Source: Pseudomonas sp. Marseille-Q3773 (GTDB lineage: Bacteria; Pseudomonadota; Gammaproteobacteria; Pseudomonadales; Pseudomonadaceae). Taken from it: a stretch of 64,000 nucleotides of DNA. A model generated the notes under the pieces. The model made no database searches, had not been told where the DNA came from, and was given only the letters and a program-made list of their open reading frames with translations. Every line of letters begins with the position of its first letter. Within the stretch, counting starts at the first letter, position 1. Location: NCBI RefSeq assembly GCF_916618955.1, contig NZ_OU745390.1:2914001-2978000 (forward strand), written 5' to 3'. The position numbers were made by a program, and so were the translations under genes. Below, piece after piece: positions 9,598 through 44,840 of this stretch.

Positions 9598-10458
9598 ATG
9601 AACGTATCCACCTGGCTCTGCCGGCCAGCCCAGATCACCTGCCTGCTGCTGCTCAGCGCCCATGCCCACGCCGCCAAACCCGGCGACGTGTTCAAGGACT
9701 GCAAGGACTGCCCGGAAATGGTCGTGCTGCCCGCCGGCAGCTACCTGATGGGCGCCCCCGATGACGAAGTCGGTCGCCAGCCCGACGAGGGCCCGCTGCA
9801 CACCGTGACCTTCGCCCAACCCTTCGCCATGAGCCGCTACCAGGTCACCGCCGGCGAACTGGACGCCTACATCAAAGCCACCGGCACCGTGATCAAGAGC
9901 GGCGACGAGCGCCCCGGCCGCTGGTGCGCAGCGGGCAAACCCAGCTACCCGCAAGGCCCCCGCCAACCGGCGGTGTGCGTGGACTACGCCGAAGTGCAGG
10001 GCTACGCCCGCTGGCTGGCGAAAACCACCGGCAAGCCCTACCGCATGGTCAGCGAGGCCGAACGCGAATACGCCGCCCGCGCCGGCTCCAGCGGCCCGTT
10101 CCCCTTCCCCTTCGACGAACCGGGCAAGTACGAGATCAGCAAGCACGCCAACACCTACGGCCCCAAGGATGGTTACACCTTCACCGCCCCGGTGGGCAGT
10201 TACCCGGCCAATGCCTTCGGCCTGTACGACATGCACGGCAACGTCTACGAATGGGTCGCCGACTGCTACCACGACAGCTACGTTGGCGCCCCTGCCGACG
10301 GCAGCGCCTGGGTTCAGGACCCCCAGTGCATCCGCGCGCACATGCGTGGCAACGACTGGGGCGAGCCGCCGATCTTCTCCCGCTCGGCCAACCGCAACGA
10401 CCGCCTCAAGACCACCCGCGGCGACTTCCTCGGTTTTCGCGTAGCACGCGATTTGTGA
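9598..10458 (+). CDS. pvdO: PvdO-like formylglycine-generating-enzyme-fold protein
   Basis: 286 aa with a signal peptide (hydrophobic core ITCLLLLSAHA, cleavage after AHA), then a CxxC (DCKDC) and a full FGE/sulfatase-modifying-factor domain: MVVLPAGSYLMGAP, DEGPLHTV, YRMVSEAEREYAARAG, YDMHGNVYEWVADCYHD and GDFLGFRVAR at the end. PvdO proteins act in the periplasm in the last oxidation of the pyoverdine chromophore. The active cysteine pair of true copper FGEs, normally near the final GFR, is absent here (TTRGDFLGFRVA), as expected for PvdO. ATG 9598 follows GAGGA by six bases. The gene lies 126 bases upstream of the receptor gene and apart from the usual pvdMNO neighbours. The alternative is another non-catalytic FGE-fold protein. 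Confidence 0.75.
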   Translation: MNVSTWLCRPAQITCLLLLSAHAHAAKPGDVFKDCKDCPEMVVLPAGSYLMGAPDDEVGRQPDEGPLHTVTFAQPFAMSRYQVTAGELDAYIKATGTVIKSGDERPGRWCAAGKPSYPQGPRQPAVCVDYAEVQGYARWLAKTTGKPYRMVSEAEREYAARAGSSGPFPFPFDEPGKYEISKHANTYGPKDGYTFTAPVGSYPANAFGLYDMHGNVYEWVADCYHDSYVGAPADGSAWVQDPQCIRAHMRGNDWGEPPIFSRSANRNDRLKTTRGDFLGFRVARDL

Positions 10459-10500
10459 AGTTGTGACGTGGTTGGCGCAGCAGCCCCTGAAAAGATCGCC

Positions 10501-10513
10501 AATAAGAATCGTT
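10501..10513 (+). promoter_or_regulatory. Possible Fur box
   Basis: AATAAGAATCGTT agrees with AATGATAATCATT, the centre of the Fur consensus, at ten of thirteen positions. It lies about 70 bases before the fpvA start, where iron-responsive repression would be expected. Confidence 0.4.
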
Positions 10514-10549
10514 CCGGTTTTTGCCAGGTGCTGCGTCCTATTGCTGACA

Positions 10550-10573
10550 TAAATAAAACCCCTCTGCCAACGA
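10550..10573 (+). promoter_or_regulatory. Iron-starvation-type promoter, near match
   Basis: TAAAT (10550-10554), 16 bases, CGA (10571-10573); the consensus ends CGT. It would start transcription only a few bases before the ATG at 10585, which is an unusually short leader. Either the site is not used or translation begins further in. Confidence 0.45.
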
Positions 10574-10584
10574 GACCGCAATAG

Positions 10585-13044
10585 ATGTCCAAGTCCCTGC
10601 CCGGCCCGCTCGACCCGCTTGCCAAAGCACTACTGATCCGTCACTCGTTTCGTCCCCGGGAGGCGTTGACCCGCCTCGGCCTGGGCCTGGCAATGTCCAC
10701 CGCCATGGCCGCCCAGGTGCAGGCCCAGGAATGGACCCTGAACATTCCCGCGCAGTCGATGAACTCGGCGTTGCAGGCGCTGGCCAGACAGACCGATACC
10801 CAGCTGCTGTACAGCCCGGAGGACATCGGCGGTTTGCGCTCCAGTGCCGTCGAGGGCCGGCACGACCTCGCTTCGTCACTGGGCATCCTGCTGGGTGGCA
10901 GCGGGCTGCGTTACCAGATCGACGGCAATACGGTGACCGTCACCGCAGGCTCGAGCGCAAAGGACGGCCAGGTCGAACTTTCGGCGACCAACGTCAGTAG
11001 CACGGGCCTGGGAGCCACTACCGAAGGTACCGGGTCGTACACCACCGGTGTGACCAGCACCGCCACCAAGATGAACCTGTCGATCCGCGAAACACCGCAG
11101 ACCATCAGCGTGATCACCCGCCAGCGCATGGACGACCAACACCTGGCGACAATGACCGAAGTGCTCAACCAGACGCCCGGAATCACCATGTCCCAGGACG
11201 GCGGTGAGCGTTTCAACATCTACTCCCGTGGCAGTGCCATCAACACCTACCAGATCGATGGCGTGACCACCACCCAGGAAAACCAGACCCGCAACATGCC
11301 CAGCACCTTGCTGGACATGGCGCTCTACGATCATGTCGAGATCATCCGTGGTGCCACCGGCCTGATGACCGGCGCGGGGGACCCGAGCGGGGTGGTGAAC
11401 CTGATCCGCAAGCGGCCAACCCGCGAGTTCAAGTCGCACATCCAGGCCGGGCTAGGCTCGTGGGACTACTACCGCGCCGAAGCGGACATCTCCGGGCCGC
11501 TGACGGAAAACGGCAACGTTCGCGGCCGCTTCGTCGCAGCCAAGCAAGACAACGACACCTTCATGGACTGGTACAGCCAGAAACGCGACCTGGTCTATGG
11601 GGTAGTCGAAGCAGACCTGACCGACACCACCGTCGGCCGTTTCAGCATCGACCACCAGAAGTACCGGGCCGATGGTGCCCCCGGCGTCCCGGTGCTGTTC
11701 AGCAACGGCCAACCCACCGATTTCTCCCGCTCGAAAAGCGCCGGCGCGCGCTGGATGTACGACGAAATCGAAACCACCAACTACACCTTCGGCCTGGAAC
11801 AGGCTCTGGCCAATGACTGGCAGTTCAAGATCGCCGCCAACTACATGGACGTCGACCGCGATACCGACTCTGCCTACCTGCGTACCACCACCAACGTGGC
11901 CTATATCAACCAGGCCACCGGTGCGATACCGATCATCCCGGCCAAGGCCAAGGCAACCCAGACGCAGAAAGGCATCGATGTGACGCTCCAGGGCCCGTTT
12001 GAACTGCTCGGGCAAAGCCATGAGCTGATCGTCGGCTACAACTTCCAGGAGTACGAGAACCAGCACGACGAATCCGATGCGCCGTCGACCACGATCGACT
12101 ACTACAACTGGGACAACCAGATGGCCCGGCCAGCGGACGACAGCTACGTCCCGTTCCTCGACTACAACGTCGCCATCCGGCAGAGCGGTTACTACCTGGC
12201 CGGTCGCTTCAACGTCACTGACGAGCTGCACTTCATCCTCGGCGCCCGGGTCTCGAAATACAGCTACGACTACAACCTCAGCATCCTGCCCGCCCGCGCC
12301 CCGACCACCAAGATGCGCGAGAACGGCGTGGTCACGCCCTATGCCGGGATCGTCTACGACCTGACCCCGGAGCAGTCGGTCTACGTCAGTTATACCGACA
12401 TCTTCAAACCGCAGTCCGCGCAGGACGTTTCCGGCAAAACCCTGGAGCCTATGGTGGGCAAGAACTACGAGCTGGGTTGGAAAGGTGAATTCTATGATGG
12501 CCGGTTGAATGCGAACGCTGCTGTCTACCTGATCCAGCGCGACAACCTTGCCGAAGAGGATGGCGATAACCTGACACCCGGTCGTACCCAGGCTTACCGC
12601 GCTGTCGATGGTGCCGAAACCAAAGGTATCGACCTGGAACTGTCCGGCGAGGTGTTGCCCGGCTGGAACGTGCAGACCGGCTATAGCCACTCGCGTACCG
12701 AAGACGCCGATGGCAACCGCCTGACCACGCAGTTGCCCATGGACACCTTCCGCCTCTGGACCACCTACCGACTTCAGGGTGACTGGAACAAGCTGACCAT
12801 TGGCGGCGGTGCAAGCTGGAACTCCAGTTCGTCGCTCACCTACGCCCGCCTGGGTGCACGGGTCACGCAAGACGACTATACCGTCGCCAGCCTGATGGCT
12901 CGCTACCAGATCAACGACAACCTGTCGGCCACCGTCAACGTCAACAACCTGTTCGATGAGAAATACTACGCAGGCATGGCCGGCAGCTACGCCCACTACG
13001 GCGCCCCGCGCAATACCATGCTGAACCTGCGCTACGACTTCTGA
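10585..13044 (+). CDS. fpvA: FpvA-type ferripyoverdine TonB-dependent receptor
   Basis: 819 aa. Order: signal peptide (long, ending near AAQVQAQ, residue 48); STN/secretin-TonB signalling domain, residues about 50-120 (LNIPAQSMNSALQALARQTDTQLLYSPEDI); plug domain, about 160-280 (IRETPQTISVITRQRM, VEIIRGATGLMTGAGDPSGVVNLIRKRP); 22-strand barrel to the C-terminus, ending LNLRYDF with terminal Phe as needed for outer-membrane assembly. The STN domain marks a receptor that also signals to an anti-sigma factor, but no sigma/anti-sigma pair is next to it. Convergent with the NRPS operon, with a terminator for each strand in between. The specificity partner is presumably the peptide made by the adjacent NRPS. 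Upstream signals are a Fur-like box and an iron-starvation-like promoter. Confidence 0.9.
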   Translation: MSKSLPGPLDPLAKALLIRHSFRPREALTRLGLGLAMSTAMAAQVQAQEWTLNIPAQSMNSALQALARQTDTQLLYSPEDIGGLRSSAVEGRHDLASSLGILLGGSGLRYQIDGNTVTVTAGSSAKDGQVELSATNVSSTGLGATTEGTGSYTTGVTSTATKMNLSIRETPQTISVITRQRMDDQHLATMTEVLNQTPGITMSQDGGERFNIYSRGSAINTYQIDGVTTTQENQTRNMPSTLLDMALYDHVEIIRGATGLMTGAGDPSGVVNLIRKRPTREFKSHIQAGLGSWDYYRAEADISGPLTENGNVRGRFVAAKQDNDTFMDWYSQKRDLVYGVVEADLTDTTVGRFSIDHQKYRADGAPGVPVLFSNGQPTDFSRSKSAGARWMYDEIETTNYTFGLEQALANDWQFKIAANYMDVDRDTDSAYLRTTTNVAYINQATGAIPIIPAKAKATQTQKGIDVTLQGPFELLGQSHELIVGYNFQEYENQHDESDAPSTTIDYYNWDNQMARPADDSYVPFLDYNVAIRQSGYYLAGRFNVTDELHFILGARVSKYSYDYNLSILPARAPTTKMRENGVVTPYAGIVYDLTPEQSVYVSYTDIFKPQSAQDVSGKTLEPMVGKNYELGWKGEFYDGRLNANAAVYLIQRDNLAEEDGDNLTPGRTQAYRAVDGAETKGIDLELSGEVLPGWNVQTGYSHSRTEDADGNRLTTQLPMDTFRLWTTYRLQGDWNKLTIGGGASWNSSSSLTYARLGARVTQDDYTVASLMARYQINDNLSATVNVNNLFDEKYYAGMAGSYAHYGAPRNTMLNLRYDF

Positions 13045-13089
13045 CCTGACAGCAATCCCGCCACACTTGCCGCAAGCCGGCTGACAGAA

Positions 13090-13119
13090 CGGCGCTTCCC
13101 ACACGGGAGCGCCGTTTTT
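13090..13119 (+). terminator. Rho-independent terminator of fpvA
   Basis: Stem ACGGCGCT-CCC / GGGAGCGCCGT (with one bulged T) followed by TTTTT, about 45 bases after the fpvA stop. Confidence 0.85.
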
Positions 13120-13154
13120 CATTGCTCGGCCATGCCCGGGCGAGCCGTAGTCAT

Positions 13155-13193
13155 GAAAAAGCCCGTTGCCACCCGAAGGGGTACGCAACGGGC
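13155..13193 (-). terminator. Rho-independent terminator of the NRPS operon
   Basis: On the minus strand, GCCCGTTGC and GCAACGGGC form a nine-base stem followed by a run of T (AAAAA at 13156-13160 on the plus strand). It lies 40 bases after the stop of the last NRPS gene. Confidence 0.85.
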
Positions 13194-13232
13194 CTTTGTG
13201 CAGGCAGCCGCCCCGCAACGGGGCGGCCAGCT

Positions 13233-25043
<11,811 letters not shown>

Positions 25044-25055
25044 AGTCAAAATCTC

Positions 25056-28000
25056 CTAAGAAACCAGCTTTTCAATTTCCTCCGTAGTTAGACGTTTCAG
25101 GGCCTCCAGGGATTTAGCCAGCTCATTCTGAACAGGGTCCGCCTGAGGCGTCAGTTGCTCAAGCTGCGCGCAGTAGCCGCCCAGATCGGGGCTTTCGAAC
25201 AGCGCTTTCAGGCTGACCGCCAAGCCGAGCTGCTCCTGCACGCGGCTGGTCACCTGGGTGGCGATCAGGGAGTGGCCACCCAGCAGGAAGAAGTTGTCGC
25301 CCAGGCCAACCCGGTCGACTTTCAGTACATCCGCCCAGATCGCCGCCACCTGCTGCTGCAAGGGCGTACGCGGCGGCACGTGGGCCTCCTCTGCCAGGGC
25401 AAGGTCCGGGCGCGGCAACGCCTTGCGGTCCAGCTTGCCATTCGGCGTCAGTGGCAGCTTGCCCAGCAGCACCAGGTAGGAAGGCACCATGTACTCCGGC
25501 AGTTGCCTGCGCAACGCACTGCGCAGTTGGTCGCGCAGGGCTGCCTGCGCAGCGGCATCGGCCATCACCCCAGGCTCGTCAGGGACTGCATACGCCACCA
25601 GGTGCTGGCCACCGGGGCCATCAACGGCCATGACCACGGCTTCGCGCACCGCCTGCTGTTGCAGGCGCACCTCGATCTCGCCCAGTTCGATGCGGAAGCC
25701 GCGAACCTTCACCTGATGATCTACCCGGCCGACATACTCCAGCACCCCGTCCGGCCGATAACGGGCCAGGTCACCGGTCCGGTAGATGCGCCCGCCGTGA
25801 GCATCGAAAGGGTTGGGGAGGAAACGCTCGGCGCTGAGCCCCGGGCGCTTCAGGTAACCGCGGGCCAAGCCGGCACCGGCCAGGTACAACTCACCGACTG
25901 CCCCTACCGGCACCGGTTGCAGGGCACCGCTGAGCACGTAGGCAGCACTGTTGTGCAAAGGTCGGCCGATGTTCGCCTGGCCACCGGCCACCCTCAGCGT
26001 GCAGGTGGAATAGGTGGTGTCCTCGGACGGGCCATACAGGTCGTACACCTTGCGCACGTGCGCCAGGCGGTAGAGCTCATCGACAAGCGGCTGCTTCAGC
26101 GCTTCGCCGCACAGGTTGATGGTGTTGACCGATGCTGGAATATTGCCGCTTTCGCCCAGTTGCCTGATTGCCGATGGCACGGTGTTCACCAGCCGCACCC
26201 GGTCCTTCGCCGCCAGGTTCGGCAGTTCGAGGGCATTGGCGGCCAACACCGCATAACCACCTGCCGACAGGGTGACGAACAGCTCCCACACCGACAGGTC
26301 GAAGCAGATCGACGTGGAGAACAGCACGCCACACAGGTCTGCCTGGTCGTATACCGATAGCGACCAGCCGATCAGTGCCGCCACACTGCGGTGCTCGATC
26401 TGCACGCCCTTGGGCTTGCCCGTCGAGCCTGAAGTGTAGATGCAGTAGACGAGGTTGCGGGCGCTGCTCAGGCAGCCCGGGTCGGTGTCCGGGTAGCCGT
26501 CCAGCGGCAACTGGTCCAGCAGCAGCGTGCGCGAGCGGAACTGCTCCGGCATACGCTCGATCAGGCTGGTCTGCGACAGCAACAGGATCGCCTGGCTGTC
26601 CTCGAGCATGTACTCCAGGCGGTCCTGCGGATATTCCGGGTCCAGCGGCACATAGGCGCCACCCGCCTTGAGGATGGCCAGCAGGCTGACGACCATCTCC
26701 AGGTTGCGCTGCATGGCAATGCCCACCAGCACATCCGGGCCCACACCCTGTTCGCGCAGCTTGTGCGCCAGCTGGTTGGCCCGGCAGTTGAGCTCGGCAT
26801 AGCTCAGCGTCTGCTCGCCGAAGATCAGTGCCGGGGCATCCGGGGTTCGCGCTACCTGCGCCTCGAACAGCTGGTGGACGCAGCTGGCATCCGGGTAGCT
26901 GGCCTGAGTCGCGTTCCATCCTGCGATGATCTGCTGGTGCTCGGTGTCGTCCAGCAGGGCCAGCTCGGCGATACGCTGGTTGGGCTGCTCGACCACGGCG
27001 TGCAGCAGGTTCTGCCAGTGCCGGGCCAGAGTGCGGGCAGTCGCGGCATCGAACAGGTCGGTGGCGTAGACCAGCGCAGCACCGATACCGGTTTCGTGCT
27101 CGAAGGTTTCCAGGGTCAGGTCGAACTTGGCGGTGTGGTTGTCCCACGCCACGGCGCTCACTTCCAAGCCCGGCAACGTGTGGCGCTCGCCCCTGGCCTG
27201 GGTCTGGTGGTTGTACATCACCTGGAACAATGGGCTGTGATTCAGGCTGCGCTCCGGCTGCAGGGCTTCTACCAGTTGCTCGAAGGGCAGGTCCTGATGG
27301 GCCTGGGCCTCGACCACCCGCTGCCGAACCTGGCCGAGGAAGTCGGCAAAGGTCAGCTGCAGATCGAACTCTGCCCGCAGTACCTGGGTGTTGACGAAAA
27401 GGCCGACCAGGCGCTCGGTTTCCACGCGATTGCGGTTGGCCACCGGTACACCGACGCGGATATCCGCCTGCCCTGAATAGCGGTGCAGCAGGACCTGGAA
27501 GCTGGCCAGCAGCAGCATGAACAGCGTCGCCCCCTGTTGCTGGGCGAACCGTTTGAGCGCACGCGCCTGGTCTGCCGGCAGGTCGATGGCCAGGCGTGCC
27601 CCCCTGAGGCTGCTGAGCGTTGGCCGCGGGCGGTCCAGCGGCATCTCCAGCAGCGGATCCTCGCCGCCCAGCTGGCGGGTCCAGTAGGCCAGCTGTCGCG
27701 CCTGTTCCCCGGCCTCCATCCAGCTCCGCTGCCAGATGGCATAGTCGGCGTATTGAATGGGTAGCGCGGGCAGCTGTGCCTCGCGGCCCTGGCTGTAGGC
27801 CTCATACAGGCGCACCAGCTCTTCCACCATCAATGGCATGGACCAGCCGTCGGCGATGATGTGGTGGACGGTCAGCACCAGCACGTGCTCGTGCGCATCG
27901 AGCGCCAGCAGCCTGACCCTCAGCAGCGGCCCTTGCTCCAGGTCGAAGCCTTGGCGCGCCTCTCGCTCCACCTGCTCGCGCAAGGCTTCCTCGCCCGGCG

Positions 28001-28400
28001 TATCCAGCGGTTCAGGGGCCACCGGCAACACCAGGCGTGGGTGAACCACCTGCTGCACCTGCTCCCCTTGTTGGTGGAAGGTGGTACGCAGCGCATCGTG
28101 CCTGGCCAGCAGGCCGTCGAAGGCACGCTGCAGGGCTGCAAGGTCCAGCTTGCCGGTGAAGCGCAGGGCCGAGGAAATGTTGTATACCGCGCTGTCCGGG
28201 TCCAGTTTCCAGAGGAACCACTGGCGTTGCTGAGCATAGGAAAGCGGCAACTGCTCGAAGTCGCCGCACACCGGCGGAATGGGCAGTTGCGCCAGGCTGC
28301 TGCCCTTGGACGCCAACTTTTCCAGAAACAGCTTGCGCTGCTCCAGCGGCAGCCGAATGAAGCGGTGAACCAGGTCGGTATTGCGGGTATCGGTGCTCAT
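25056..28400 (-). CDS. Pyoverdine NRPS, single module (Ala-like)
   Basis: 1,114 aa: C domain residues 53-477 (LSYAQQRQWFLWKLD opening and HHIIADGWS, LCL type), A domain 507-997, PCP with LGGHS near 1043, and a short C-terminal tail (LEALKRLTTEEIEKLVS) that may dock to the next enzyme. Signature residues are D-L-W-N-N-C-L-T-Y, nearest to the Ala-type code DLFNNALTY; Gly cannot be excluded. The PCP is of the non-epimerising type. ATG 28400 (MSTDTRNTD) is preferred to an upstream ATG at 28421, since GAGG lies 12 bases before it and it starts two bases after the stop of the preceding gene. The stop TAG is 12 bases before the next start. A one-module enzyme between larger ones is plausible in pyoverdine systems. 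Confidence 0.9.
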   Translation of the reverse strand: MSTDTRNTDLVHRFIRLPLEQRKLFLEKLASKGSSLAQLPIPPVCGDFEQLPLSYAQQRQWFLWKLDPDSAVYNISSALRFTGKLDLAALQRAFDGLLARHDALRTTFHQQGEQVQQVVHPRLVLPVAPEPLDTPGEEALREQVEREARQGFDLEQGPLLRVRLLALDAHEHVLVLTVHHIIADGWSMPLMVEELVRLYEAYSQGREAQLPALPIQYADYAIWQRSWMEAGEQARQLAYWTRQLGGEDPLLEMPLDRPRPTLSSLRGARLAIDLPADQARALKRFAQQQGATLFMLLLASFQVLLHRYSGQADIRVGVPVANRNRVETERLVGLFVNTQVLRAEFDLQLTFADFLGQVRQRVVEAQAHQDLPFEQLVEALQPERSLNHSPLFQVMYNHQTQARGERHTLPGLEVSAVAWDNHTAKFDLTLETFEHETGIGAALVYATDLFDAATARTLARHWQNLLHAVVEQPNQRIAELALLDDTEHQQIIAGWNATQASYPDASCVHQLFEAQVARTPDAPALIFGEQTLSYAELNCRANQLAHKLREQGVGPDVLVGIAMQRNLEMVVSLLAILKAGGAYVPLDPEYPQDRLEYMLEDSQAILLLSQTSLIERMPEQFRSRTLLLDQLPLDGYPDTDPGCLSSARNLVYCIYTSGSTGKPKGVQIEHRSVAALIGWSLSVYDQADLCGVLFSTSICFDLSVWELFVTLSAGGYAVLAANALELPNLAAKDRVRLVNTVPSAIRQLGESGNIPASVNTINLCGEALKQPLVDELYRLAHVRKVYDLYGPSEDTTYSTCTLRVAGGQANIGRPLHNSAAYVLSGALQPVPVGAVGELYLAGAGLARGYLKRPGLSAERFLPNPFDAHGGRIYRTGDLARYRPDGVLEYVGRVDHQVKVRGFRIELGEIEVRLQQQAVREAVVMAVDGPGGQHLVAYAVPDEPGVMADAAAQAALRDQLRSALRRQLPEYMVPSYLVLLGKLPLTPNGKLDRKALPRPDLALAEEAHVPPRTPLQQQVAAIWADVLKVDRVGLGDNFFLLGGHSLIATQVTSRVQEQLGLAVSLKALFESPDLGGYCAQLEQLTPQADPVQNELAKSLEALKRLTTEEIEKLVS

Positions 28401-28401
28401 C

Positions 28402-36225
<7,824 letters not shown>

Positions 36226-36226
36226 G

Positions 36227-42694
<6,468 letters not shown>

Positions 42695-42732
42695 GTCGAG
42701 CGGTGTCCTGGCAGTCGAGCGGTAACTGTCAG

Positions 42733-42756
42733 ACGAAGGCATGCGCGGGTGATTTA
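42733..42756 (-). promoter_or_regulatory. Iron-starvation (PvdS/PfrI-type) promoter of the NRPS operon
   Basis: On the minus strand CTAAATCACC begins the site: TAAAT (42756-42752), 16 bases, CGT (42735-42733), a full match to the TAAAT-N16-CGT pattern. Transcription would start near 42726, giving a leader of about 30 bases to ATG 42694. Confidence 0.85.
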
Positions 42757-42791
42757 GGGGACGACGGGTGATCGGCTTGAGGGGTGTGGCG

Positions 42792-42908
42792 CCAGGGAGA
42801 TCGAGCGCCGCCCGCGCTGCGCATCGCGGGTAAAACCCACAGGGACACCACAGCTACCGGGGCTTGCGCACTACCTGTGAGAGCGGGCATGCGCGCGAAG
42901 AGACCGGC
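42792..42908. repeat. Mixed repeat: half of the 77-base unit plus a REP arm
   Basis: Positions 42795-42828 repeat the sequence of the long inverted repeat at 45629 (GGGAGATCGAGCGCCGCCCG...). Positions 42875-42907 are a degraded REP arm (CTGTGAGAGCGGGC, then GCGCGAAGAGACCGG). No gene is seen in the 42757-43039 gap. Confidence 0.7.
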
Positions 42909-43039
42909 ATTGCCATCACTAAAATCACGTAGCCCAAATCTCCATTTCTTGTAGGACCCTTCCTAAACCCCTTCCACCCCGAAAATACCCGTCAACAGCC
43001 TGCTAGGTTCCTGGCTTCCACCTTAAAAAGAGGCGAGCC

Positions 43040-44446
43040 ATGAGCATGCGCATGAACATCTTCGGCCGATACCAAGGCCTGGACGGCGACGAAACCACCA
43101 CAGGCGCCATCTGCATTGCCAGCCAGGCCAGGGGCCGTGTGCATGGCCGCAACTGGCTGCTTCAAGGCGACCCGACCACACCCTGCCCGCTATGTGGACA
43201 AGCGGGCACCATCGTCGAGGGCGAAGCCCGCTGGCGGCAGGATGGTATTCCCACGGCTCTGGACGGAGCGCTGGTGCAATGCGGGTGCCCCTCCGGCAGC
43301 AATCGTCTCGTTGCGAGTGGATATGCACCTGCATCGTCGCGTCGGGCCCCTGCTCCTGAGCCTGTTCGCGAGGCACCAGCACAGGCCCGGACGGATAACC
43401 CGGCAAGAAGTACCTATCAGCCTGATGTGGTTCAGCCCTCGCTCACTCCACAAGGCATGGAACCCGGCTTCTACATCGTTCCGCGTTGCATGACGTATCA
43501 GCAAGTTCTGGCAGAACTGGGCGCGCCGCAGGCCAACCTGCCTCGGTCCATTCTGCAACGGCTGAACCCAACCTATCAGCAGGGGTTCAAGGCGGGCGAA
43601 ATCTTTGTCATTGGCGATGGCTTGAGGCGCCCGGTGTGCACTCGGGAAGAACTGTCTGCGATGAGTGCAGCAAAACAAGCTCGTGAAGCACTGGCGGAAC
43701 TGACGCCCGAAGAGGCGGAATTCATGATGCGCCATCAAGCCGAGATTGCTGCGTTGCTCAGCGATGTGAGCTTGGCGATGGGGGTGAGCGAGGCGATGGT
43801 TGCCAAGTCGCTGGATGAACTCAGCACCCTATTGCAAAAAATAGAGGATCTACATAAAGAGCAATTTATCAAGCACGGGCATCTCCGCCACCCTGAGTTC
43901 TTTGCAGAACGTCAAAAGCTGTTCACGCAATTGAGTGCAAACTTGAAAGCGACCCTTCTGAAAAAACACCTCAACCTCGGAAACTATGAAAGTCTGCGCC
44001 GGGACTTGGGAATTTCTTCGAGAAGGTTGGTGCACCACTGGAGCAAAGCAGGAGGACCGACACATATCCCTGGTTACTCGACACACTTAAACAAGCTGGC
44101 CAAGCTGGCTAAATATTTAAAAGCCGGAGGGCGTATTGGCATTGCTATTGGCGGTGGTGGATCTGCCCTGAAAATTTCAGAGGTGTGCAAAGAGGGCAAC
44201 ACAAATGCCTGTAAAAAAGTCAGCGTTACTGAGGTAGGTAATTTCTCCGGTGGCTTAGCTGGTGGCTGGCTGGCAGGTAAAATTGCGGGCAGAATCTCTG
44301 CGAAGGTTTGCTGGAGAGTCGGACCCTACGCCGTAGCATGCGGAATAGTGATCACTGGTGGAGGCGCCTTGGCTGGCAGCATCGGTGGTATGGAAGCGGG
44401 TGAGGAGTTCGGAGAATTAGTCTTCGAGGTCCTTGGAGATGATTGA
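43040..44446 (+). CDS. PAAR-domain type VI secretion effector, probable membrane-acting C-terminus
   Basis: 468 aa. Residues about 1-95 form a PAAR-like spike tip (ATTGAICIASQARGRVHGR-type opening, then TPCPLCGQAGTIVEGE and DGALVQCGCPSGSNRL with paired cysteines). A Pro/Ala-rich linker (about 96-140) leads to a small domain with YIVPRCMTYQQVL...LNPTYQQGFKAGEIFVIGD that looks LysM-like, a long helical stretch (200-320), and a C-terminal toxin region with glycine-zipper-like hydrophobic helices (GGRIGIAIGGGGSALKI; GGLAGGWLAGKIAG; ACGIVITGGGALAGSIGG). This suggests pore formation in a target membrane, as in some T6SS toxins. The last 600 bases are more AT-rich than the surroundings. The next gene overlaps the stop by eight bases. 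No other T6SS gene is in the window. Confidence 0.75.
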   Translation: MSMRMNIFGRYQGLDGDETTTGAICIASQARGRVHGRNWLLQGDPTTPCPLCGQAGTIVEGEARWRQDGIPTALDGALVQCGCPSGSNRLVASGYAPASSRRAPAPEPVREAPAQARTDNPARSTYQPDVVQPSLTPQGMEPGFYIVPRCMTYQQVLAELGAPQANLPRSILQRLNPTYQQGFKAGEIFVIGDGLRRPVCTREELSAMSAAKQAREALAELTPEEAEFMMRHQAEIAALLSDVSLAMGVSEAMVAKSLDELSTLLQKIEDLHKEQFIKHGHLRHPEFFAERQKLFTQLSANLKATLLKKHLNLGNYESLRRDLGISSRRLVHHWSKAGGPTHIPGYSTHLNKLAKLAKYLKAGGRIGIAIGGGGSALKISEVCKEGNTNACKKVSVTEVGNFSGGLAGGWLAGKIAGRISAKVCWRVGPYAVACGIVITGGGALAGSIGGMEAGEEFGELVFEVLGDD

Positions 44447-44825
44447 ACACCTTGACGTAAAACTAAGACTATTTCTGTTAGGCACCCCTATCTGCCTCGC
44501 CTTAATCGGGCTTCTATCTGACCTTCACATTGCGTGCTCTCGCCAATATAAAGAAATGACCTCAGCACTCCAACGGAGCGCGTGCCTTCCATTTGCGACC
44601 GGCATGTGGGGAGAGAAAAAAATAGGCTCCAGAATTCTAGTTATTTCTGTAATCGCTGGCGCCATTGGGTCCCCCGCCTCAAGCATTCGCAGCGGGCTAT
44701 TGGATGAGCAAGACCATTTACAATTCCCTGAGAAATTAAGAAGAAAAATTCTTATTGGATCATCGCTAAACACTATTGGCATCGCTTGGATAGCCATCTA
44801 CTACCTGGTGAAACTGCTAGGCTGA
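44439..44825 (+). CDS. Small membrane protein, candidate immunity protein
   Basis: 128 aa with about three transmembrane segments: near residues 10-28 (LRLFLLGTPICLALIGLLS), 62-80 (ILVISVIAGAIGSP) and 106-126 (NTIGIAWIAIYYLVKLLG). ATG 44439 overlaps the end of the PAAR effector gene by eight bases, the standard arrangement for an effector and its immunity partner; GAGG lies nine bases upstream. A membrane-located immunity protein fits a toxin acting on membranes. I know no named family for it. The low GC content matches the effector's 3' part, consistent with joint transfer. Confidence 0.65.
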   Translation: MIEHLDVKLRLFLLGTPICLALIGLLSDLHIACSRQYKEMTSALQRSACLPFATGMWGEKKIGSRILVISVIAGAIGSPASSIRSGLLDEQDHLQFPEKLRRKILIGSSLNTIGIAWIAIYYLVKLLG

Positions 44826-44840
44826 GAATCAAAACATGCA

